Shown piece after piece: positions 58,801 to 64,000 of a stretch of DNA of 64,000 nt. Source of the DNA: Lishizhenia sp. (lineage in GTDB: Bacteria; Bacteroidota; Bacteroidia; Flavobacteriales_D; Crocinitomicaceae). The stretch lies in assembly GCA_007117355.1 (NCBI GenBank), contig SKGS01000044.1:1-64000 (forward strand), given 5' to 3'. The translations under genes and the position numbers were made by a program. The first letter of the stretch is position 1, and every line of letters starts with the position of its first letter. Below the pieces are notes generated by a model. The model made no database searches and was not told the origin of the DNA. It saw only the letters and a program-made list of their open reading frames with translations.

Positions 58801-59721
58801 ATCGGAATTAATACTGGGCCAGTTTCTGCTGGCGTGATAGGAAGCAAACGTTATGCTTATGATATTTGGGGTAGAACAGTTAACAGAGCACAACGAATGG
58901 AGCAAATGTGCACACCTGGTAGTATTGCTATTTCTGAAGATACATACGAACACGTACAGCCGTATTTTGAGTTTGTGAATAAAGGAAAAGTGCAAACGAA
59001 AAGCGGACTAAAAATACACATGCTTGAGGTTACCTCAATTAAAAAGGAATTGTCTGTAAATGGGGAAGGTGTTCTATCAAATGATGCATTTCACAAACTT
59101 GTTCAGCTTCATGTTTTTAGTAAAATCAATTATTCGAAGGCTGAACGATATATAATGCACAAGCTACAAAAAGAACTGAGCAAAAAACTCCATTATCACA
59201 GTATTTGGCACACCAAGGATGTTACGCGTCAAGTAGAAAGAATTGCCTTAGGTGAAGGGATAACAGATGAAGATTTATTTTTATTGAAAACAGCTGCATC
59301 TTACCACGATGCTGGATTTATCACTCAGTATGAGAAAAACGAACCAGTTGGAGCTCAATTAGCGCAAGAAATACTGCCTAACTTTGGTTATACCCAAGAC
59401 CATATTGACCGAATTAAAGAGTTAATTTATGCCACACAGGTACCTCATCAACCGAAAAATAAACTAGAGGAAATCATTTGTGACGCCGACTTAGATTATT
59501 TGGGTAGAGATGATTTTCATGAAATAGCAGATAAACTGCGCGTTGAATTGCGTGAACACGGAAAACTTAACAGCGACCGAAAATGGGATGAAACACAAGT
59601 AAGCTTTTTAACGCAGCATCGCTATTTCACTCGAACATCGATACAAACCAGAAGAATGAAAAAAACGCAAAATTTAGCGGAAATTAAAAAGCGGTTAGAA
59701 GAGAATAATTATAAGGATTAG
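55825..59721 (+). CDS. Reg_prop beta-propeller / Y_Y_Y sensor fused to class III adenylate cyclase and HD domain
   Basis: Propeller repeats (DDLGALWIGTQDGINRFNGKEF), Y_Y_Y, TM (WWFYVIITGVVALMVLIIV), coiled coil, cyclase (VTVMFTDFVGFTQVAEKM...LEKIKTIGDSYMCAGG...YDIWGRTVNRAQRM), HD (HSIWHTKDVTRQV...YHDAGF...CDADLDYLG). Confidence 0.93.
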   Translation: MRLHRNTLLVITLIIWSCVSFTQDHIQFKSYTINDGLSQSVISSVAQDDLGALWIGTQDGINRFNGKEFDVFTTDAFEGIANEYIFDVKKDSDGKVWFGTNKGLVSYDPKLESFNSYFNTINNQNAFRSIGIDRVGTIWAGTLSGSLVTFNPKTETFNLIEEINSKSAIISVFCDYNTIIVATEYDGVFSFNSSTKEYQNYSINPLSNAEIIVNKLLKSPNEGIVLLTSLGVFELDKESKEFRPSKSNFFLPFQQISITDLLFIPDDRYFVASENKGLYQVLILEDSLDVINHTADHFQKGALSSDRINSLYQDKKGVVWISTQRGLNSFDPNSEGFKGVGFSVNLDKGLPTKNVWRFREDSSGNYLFIAGDHGITRFNRKTHYYEHFYRISGSNNEDITTLDMHVISKNKLIVACFDGLFELTIDRENPKNHNYRPLINYTNKERDFEKTYSILPYKKENTFLVGTKAGVILYNHNSGKVTFFKSDDKHQNWLGSGPVRYMFKTSENRFFLCPSTGGIFEFIETQEGFQIELSSLFRKVSEKSNDYITSSYETKEGAFWFGTMGDGLYFFNPLENEIKHYNKQSGLPNNVIYGVQKSPKDPILWLSTNRGLVKYRISQERFTNFSEADGLKSDELNFGALFQSLKGNLYIGGIMGYNFFNPAESLTKTSKLNVFFSKLEVDNEEIRPNQKNSFIETSIAFTNSIALPYTKRNINLHFYADDLSNPDRIEYRFTLKGSSEVDEFLGATNQLRFTSLAPGKYTLHVYARHFNGEWTINPAKLTITIESPFWLSWWFYVIITGVVALMVLIIVKRSIEKERRQQVKLELKIAERTREIREKSLQIERQKERLEKQKVALEMEKEKSERLLNNILPEDTATQLKKDGRSAARDFSLVTVMFTDFVGFTQVAEKMNAKDLVAILDRFFRKFDEIIDAYDLEKIKTIGDSYMCAGGVPIRSKTNPINTVLAAIQIQEYMREREAEAIKNGEIVWKLRIGINTGPVSAGVIGSKRYAYDIWGRTVNRAQRMEQMCTPGSIAISEDTYEHVQPYFEFVNKGKVQTKSGLKIHMLEVTSIKKELSVNGEGVLSNDAFHKLVQLHVFSKINYSKAERYIMHKLQKELSKKLHYHSIWHTKDVTRQVERIALGEGITDEDLFLLKTAASYHDAGFITQYEKNEPVGAQLAQEILPNFGYTQDHIDRIKELIYATQVPHQPKNKLEEIICDADLDYLGRDDFHEIADKLRVELREHGKLNSDRKWDETQVSFLTQHRYFTRTSIQTRRMKKTQNLAEIKKRLEENNYKD

Positions 59722-59744
59722 CAATTATAAGATCGAATTAATTT

Positions 59745-61418
59745 TCACTGAACATAAACTTTTCGTTTGACATCTATCACAACAGCTCTGTTTTTTGCAT
59801 GCTCTTTTTCTTTGCACCCATCATTACAATCATATAAGGGGTCGTTTTTTCCTTTTGACGTTAATTGAATTTGAGTATTCGAAACACCAATAGAAAGGAG
59901 TTTGTCTTTAACAGATTGAGCACGTTTTAAACCTAATTTATAATTATACTTCGTTGGCCCTCTATTATCAGTATGACCGGTAAGAATTATTTCATAATCC
60001 TGATTATCTGACAAAAAAGCAATCATTTCTCTTACCTCCTTTGAATTTTCTTTCAACTTGAATTTGTCAAAGTCAAAATATACAATAAACTTTTCCCATT
60101 TATCGAAAAACTCCTGAATTTTTTTGTTCTTTTCTTTTTCCTCTTCAGTAAGCTCTTTTTCCTCATAAGCAACGAATTCACCAAACTTAATTCCAAAAAT
60201 GTTATCGTCTTCAAAATCAGAAAACCTGTTTGTGCTATAAATTGCAGAATCTAGTTGCATATTATAATAAAATGAAAAATCGTCTTTAGGGCTATTTATC
60301 GGTGCTAACCAATGTACAATATCCTCAAACTTGCCATTCTTGAAAAACGCAGTGTAAATATCTAAGCCTCCGTAACCTACTCTGCCATTTGATGCAAAAG
60401 ACATTAAGGTGTCAGAAATAAAAAGCGGATACATTTCATCCTCATCTGTATTAATTGAACTTATCGCTTGTGGTTCAGACCATTCATCTCCAACACTGTA
60501 GGTTGCCATTAAATTTGATGTGCCTAGGTTTTCATCCATTTGTGCAAAAACCACCAAATTTCCTTTTGGATGATATGTAGGCATGTTCACACTTACTTTA
60601 GTATGTTTGGTTGGCTGCCATTCGTCGGTTAACATAAAAGTTAGAGAGCTTGGGTTAAATGAGGCTTCAAAAATTCGTTGAATTTGTTCATTTGAAGATT
60701 TAGCCAAAGGGTTAGAAATAGCAACTAAAGCAAGGTCTTTAGTTGGATGAATTGAAATTGCCGACACAGACAGATGTGTTTCTAAATTGGAGAATATCAT
60801 AGGTTTAAGAGAGTCTTTTTCCAAAAGATATGGTCGTAAAACAAAAAACTCAGCTTGTTGGGTTTCATTTTTGGCTAGCACTCGTTTTTTTGCATCTAAT
60901 CCAATTTCTTGTAAAACAACGAGTCCATGTGCCGACTGATGGCATATTATAGTAGCTTTATTTTGATTAAACCAAAAAGGAATATTTTCTTTTACTATTA
61001 AACTTCCCCAAGTAAATGCTTCTAGACAAGATAGTTTATACATGGTCATATCTATACTTCCATCTGTTTTTTCAAACTTTTCATACCATTCGAGAGCACT
61101 TTCATAAAAGCCCAACGCTCTATCTACCTCACCCTTGATAAAAAAGAAATAAGGCTCAATTTCATTTGAATTCAGTAGCCATTCCAAAGGTTCTTTGGCA
61201 GCAGGGAAATTGCCGATTACATAATTGGAGTAAATAAGTTGCTTTCGCTCATCCGAATTCATTGATGTCGGAGTTTCTTCCCAAGCTTGGTTTAGTATTT
61301 CAGCGGCTTTATGGTATTCAAATCTTTGGAAATAATTATTAGCAAGTTCTAAATCAGATTGACAAAAAACCCAACTAAAAACAAACAATAAGACACAAGA
61401 TAAGAATAACTTAATCAT
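59745..61418 (-). CDS. OmpA family protein with TPR and PD40/WD40-like regions (PorE-like architecture)
   Basis: TPR-like N-terminus, AYTPT-like propeller segments, OmpA C-terminus (VYFDFDKFKL...ILTGHTDNRGPTKYNYKLGLKRAQSVKDKL). Confidence 0.85.
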   Translation of the reverse strand: MIKLFLSCVLLFVFSWVFCQSDLELANNYFQRFEYHKAAEILNQAWEETPTSMNSDERKQLIYSNYVIGNFPAAKEPLEWLLNSNEIEPYFFFIKGEVDRALGFYESALEWYEKFEKTDGSIDMTMYKLSCLEAFTWGSLIVKENIPFWFNQNKATIICHQSAHGLVVLQEIGLDAKKRVLAKNETQQAEFFVLRPYLLEKDSLKPMIFSNLETHLSVSAISIHPTKDLALVAISNPLAKSSNEQIQRIFEASFNPSSLTFMLTDEWQPTKHTKVSVNMPTYHPKGNLVVFAQMDENLGTSNLMATYSVGDEWSEPQAISSINTDEDEMYPLFISDTLMSFASNGRVGYGGLDIYTAFFKNGKFEDIVHWLAPINSPKDDFSFYYNMQLDSAIYSTNRFSDFEDDNIFGIKFGEFVAYEEKELTEEEKEKNKKIQEFFDKWEKFIVYFDFDKFKLKENSKEVREMIAFLSDNQDYEIILTGHTDNRGPTKYNYKLGLKRAQSVKDKLLSIGVSNTQIQLTSKGKNDPLYDCNDGCKEKEHAKNRAVVIDVKRKVYVQ

Positions 61419-62368
61419 ATTTTGGGAGAATAAATTCTATTTCGTTTTAACCAAGGAACGTCTATAGTTTGACTATTTTTAGGGAAAATTTGAATTTCAA
61501 CAAAAACCTCGTGAGAACCTGTAGCGTGATTCATTAGTTCAGAACGAGTAAAATCATAAGCGTAGCCCACTTTTAGTGCACCAAGTTGAATCCCCCCCAG
61601 AAAAACAATTGCATCCTGATGACGATAAGATGCTCCTAGCCACATTAAGTCTTTGATTATTAGCAGCCCTGTTGCATCTACTTGATAGTTCAATGTTTCA
61701 ATAGCTTGACCAAGAGCCATTGCCCTAAACTTGAAGTTATTTCCAATGTTAAATGTATATCCTCCAGCAACATAATATGTTCTCACAAGCGGATTGTAAA
61801 CTATTTCATCGAAACGATATAAGTCTTTGCGTGATTCAACCAAATTATGTGCAGATATTCCAAAAAATGCTTTATTCGTGTTGTAGTAATATAATCCCGC
61901 ATTTAAATCTGGAACCATTTGATTGTTAAAACCTCTTGCAACTGCTGGGTCATCTGGTAAATATGTATTTATCTTATTTACATCAATAGTATTTTGAGAT
62001 AAGGACATGCTCAAGCCCATTCCTAATCTGTTTTTATCCTCTTTATCTAAACGAAGGTGATAACTTGTGTTAATTTGGATTCCGGACCTTCTGCTTGGGC
62101 CAGCCACATCGTTGTAAAGCACACCACCAATTCCCATCCTTTTTCCTGCATATCCGTGAGCCGTAACGGTCTGCATGGTTGGTGCATCGGCTAATCCAGC
62201 CCATTGTCTTCGGAAACTGGTATGAATGGGAATGTATTCTTTTGATCCTGCTGCCGCTGGGTTTATTATCGTCTCATTGAATAAGTACAATGAGTTTAGT
62301 GTTAATTGTTGTGTGTATCCAAACACAGCAACAAAAAACAGACCAGTTAACAATAGTATATTCTTCAT
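61415..62368 (-). CDS. PorP/SprF family type IX secretion system membrane protein
   Basis: LYLFNETIINPAAAGSKEYIPIHTSFRRQWAGLADAPTMQTVTAHG...GIQLGALKVGYAYDF. Confidence 0.94.
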   Translation of the reverse strand: MKNILLLTGLFFVAVFGYTQQLTLNSLYLFNETIINPAAAGSKEYIPIHTSFRRQWAGLADAPTMQTVTAHGYAGKRMGIGGVLYNDVAGPSRRSGIQINTSYHLRLDKEDKNRLGMGLSMSLSQNTIDVNKINTYLPDDPAVARGFNNQMVPDLNAGLYYYNTNKAFFGISAHNLVESRKDLYRFDEIVYNPLVRTYYVAGGYTFNIGNNFKFRAMALGQAIETLNYQVDATGLLIIKDLMWLGASYRHQDAIVFLGGIQLGALKVGYAYDFTRSELMNHATGSHEVFVEIQIFPKNSQTIDVPWLKRNRIYSPKI

Positions 62369-62370
62369 AA

Positions 62371-64000
62371 TTAACGTATTATAGAGATGGTTCCCTTAAG
62401 GATATCTTGATTATCATTATTCAGTTTTATTATCCAATAGTAAACTGAAGCAGGAAGAGGTTCGTCATTAAACGTTCCATCCCATGGTTCATATTCACCA
62501 ATAGATTCGTAAATTTTATTTCCCCATTTGTTAAACACTTGAAGTTCTAATGACGGATATAAATCGGTATTATCAATTACCCAAGTATCGTTATAATTAT
62601 CTCCATTCGGGGTAAAAGCATTTACTGGGTCAATACATCCTATTGGTTCTTTGCCAACTTCTACAGAGCCAGAAGTATTACAACCTAAAAAATCTGTTGC
62701 TGTTACAGTATATGTCCCTTCTGAAAGATTGTTGTTTTCCGAAGTAATGGCACCGTTGCTCCATAAATATGTAAACCCCCCATTTCCACCGGATGCTGTA
62801 ACCCAAGCAATTCCATCAGTTTGATCGCTACAACTTACTAATTGGGTTTCAAAAGATAGTTCAATAGGTTGTGGTTCAATCAAGGAAGCTTCTATACTTG
62901 CGACACAACCATTTGAATCAGTAACAGTTACATTGTAAAACCCAAAAGGTAGATTTTCTAAATCCTGTGTAGATGCGCCGTTCGACCAATCAAAATTATA
63001 GGGTTCTGTTCCTCCATTTACATCCAATAATATACTTCCTAAAGTTCCACCAGCACAGCTTACATCGGTAACAGAATAATCCAACAACAAAGAGTCTGGT
63101 TCGGTTAACTCTATGAAGTGATTCGATAGACAACCATTACTATCTGAAACTTCTAATTGATATATTTCTGCTGGAAATCCGATTAAATCCTTTTCTTGTG
63201 TTGCTAAGGCAAATAATGAATTAAACCAACTGTAACTGTAAGGACTTGTTCCGCCAGTTGGGTTGATAATTATTTCCCCATCGCTTAATCCTTTGCAAGA
63301 TATTGATAAAACATCTTCATTTAGCACAATTGGTTCTGGTTCAGTAAGGGTAAATGTTTCATTTAGAAAACAACCATTGTTATCTGTTACATTAGCCACA
63401 TAAACACCAGCTGTCAAGTTTTGAATTGTTGGGTTAGACCCACCGTTAGACCATTGATATGTGTAATTTGGTGTTCCGCCTGTCACAAGAATAGTAATTT
63501 CTCCATTTGTTCCATCATTACACGTAACATTTCTTTCAATAGAAGAAAACTGCATTTCACTATCTGGTTGGTTAATAACAGTTGACGCCTGAACATTGCA
63601 TCCGTTTCCATCTGAAACAGTTAGGTTATAATTGCCTGCTGGAATATCTTGAAGTGAGCTACTAACGTCATTAGTATTCCATAAATATGAATAAGTACCT
63701 GTTCCACCTGAAACAGAAGAAGAAATCGTCCCATTAGACTGACCAAAACACAAGACGTCAGATTTTTCAAGCGAAACAGTAAGTATTTCTGGAGAATCTA
63801 TCGAAATCTGACCATTTTGTTTGCAGCCATTTGCATCAGTCACTTCGTACATGTATTCATCAGAAGGAAAGCCAGTTAAATTATTAGAAGTAACACTAAG
63901 TAAAAACTCACTATTTGACCAACTAAAATTATATCCAGGAGTTCCTCCAGAAACAGAAAGGTTTACAGAACCTGTGCTTTCTCCGAAACAAAGAACATCT
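62371..64000 (-). CDS. SprB-repeat protein with T9SS type-B C-terminal domain (partial, 5' end outside window)
   Basis: Six SprB-like repeats visible (e.g. DVLCFGQSNGTISSSVSGGTGTYSYLWNTND); CTD VNAFTPNGDNYNDTWVIDN; frame stays open upstream of the ORF-track start to 64000. Confidence 0.92.
   Translation of the reverse strand, partial: DVLCFGESTGSVNLSVSGGTPGYNFSWSNSEFLLSVTSNNLTGFPSDEYMYEVTDANGCKQNGQISIDSPEILTVSLEKSDVLCFGQSNGTISSSVSGGTGTYSYLWNTNDVSSSLQDIPAGNYNLTVSDGNGCNVQASTVINQPDSEMQFSSIERNVTCNDGTNGEITILVTGGTPNYTYQWSNGGSNPTIQNLTAGVYVANVTDNNGCFLNETFTLTEPEPIVLNEDVLSISCKGLSDGEIIINPTGGTSPYSYSWFNSLFALATQEKDLIGFPAEIYQLEVSDSNGCLSNHFIELTEPDSLLLDYSVTDVSCAGGTLGSILLDVNGGTEPYNFDWSNGASTQDLENLPFGFYNVTVTDSNGCVASIEASLIEPQPIELSFETQLVSCSDQTDGIAWVTASGGNGGFTYLWSNGAITSENNNLSEGTYTVTATDFLGCNTSGSVEVGKEPIGCIDPVNAFTPNGDNYNDTWVIDNTDLYPSLELQVFNKWGNKIYESIGEYEPWDGTFNDEPLPASVYYWIIKLNNDNQDILKGTISIIR

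Noticed and set aside
58490-59040. Guanylate cyclase assignment for the 55825 protein
   Set aside because: Specificity residues read K and D, as in adenylate cyclases, rather than the E and C of guanylate cyclases

Overview
A 64 kb chromosomal window from an AT-rich Bacteroidota genome, most like Flavobacteriales. The lineage call rests on T9SS type-B sorting domains, PorP/SprF, SprB repeats and TAnnTTTG-type promoters. Most of the window is core metabolism and cell envelope: rpiB, folB, gltX, ybeY, mnmG, ispG, rnr, galE, purA, fur-like, OstA/LptD-like and ferritin, plus one tRNA-Cys. Interleaved are large surface and secretion proteins. I saw no phage, transposase or CRISPR array. The points most worth a second look are: (i) two consensus parS (ParB-binding) sites 136 bp apart, one inside ybeY and one in the ybeY-mnmG gap, with a third 15/16 match at 22251; (ii) a 1298-aa fusion of Reg_prop beta-propeller, Y_Y_Y, TM, class III adenylate cyclase and HD domain; (iii) a 2055-aa protein with an N-terminal beta-barrel-like region, about 15 Ig-like repeats, a basic Thr/Pro/Arg tail and no T9SS CTD; (iv) an ECF sigma factor paired with a TM protein that ends in a T9SS type-B domain, with a candidate autoregulatory promoter; (v) an intact Phd/YefM antitoxin beside a YoeB toxin ORF interrupted by exactly two in-frame stops; (vi) an orphan small-RNA-like transcription unit near 18.04-18.15 kb; (vii) helically phased A/T tracts at 37.79-37.84 kb; (viii) a pair of unknown-function paralogs flanking an LRR/OmpA fusion. 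All calls come from reading the sequence and supplied translations. No database searches were run.
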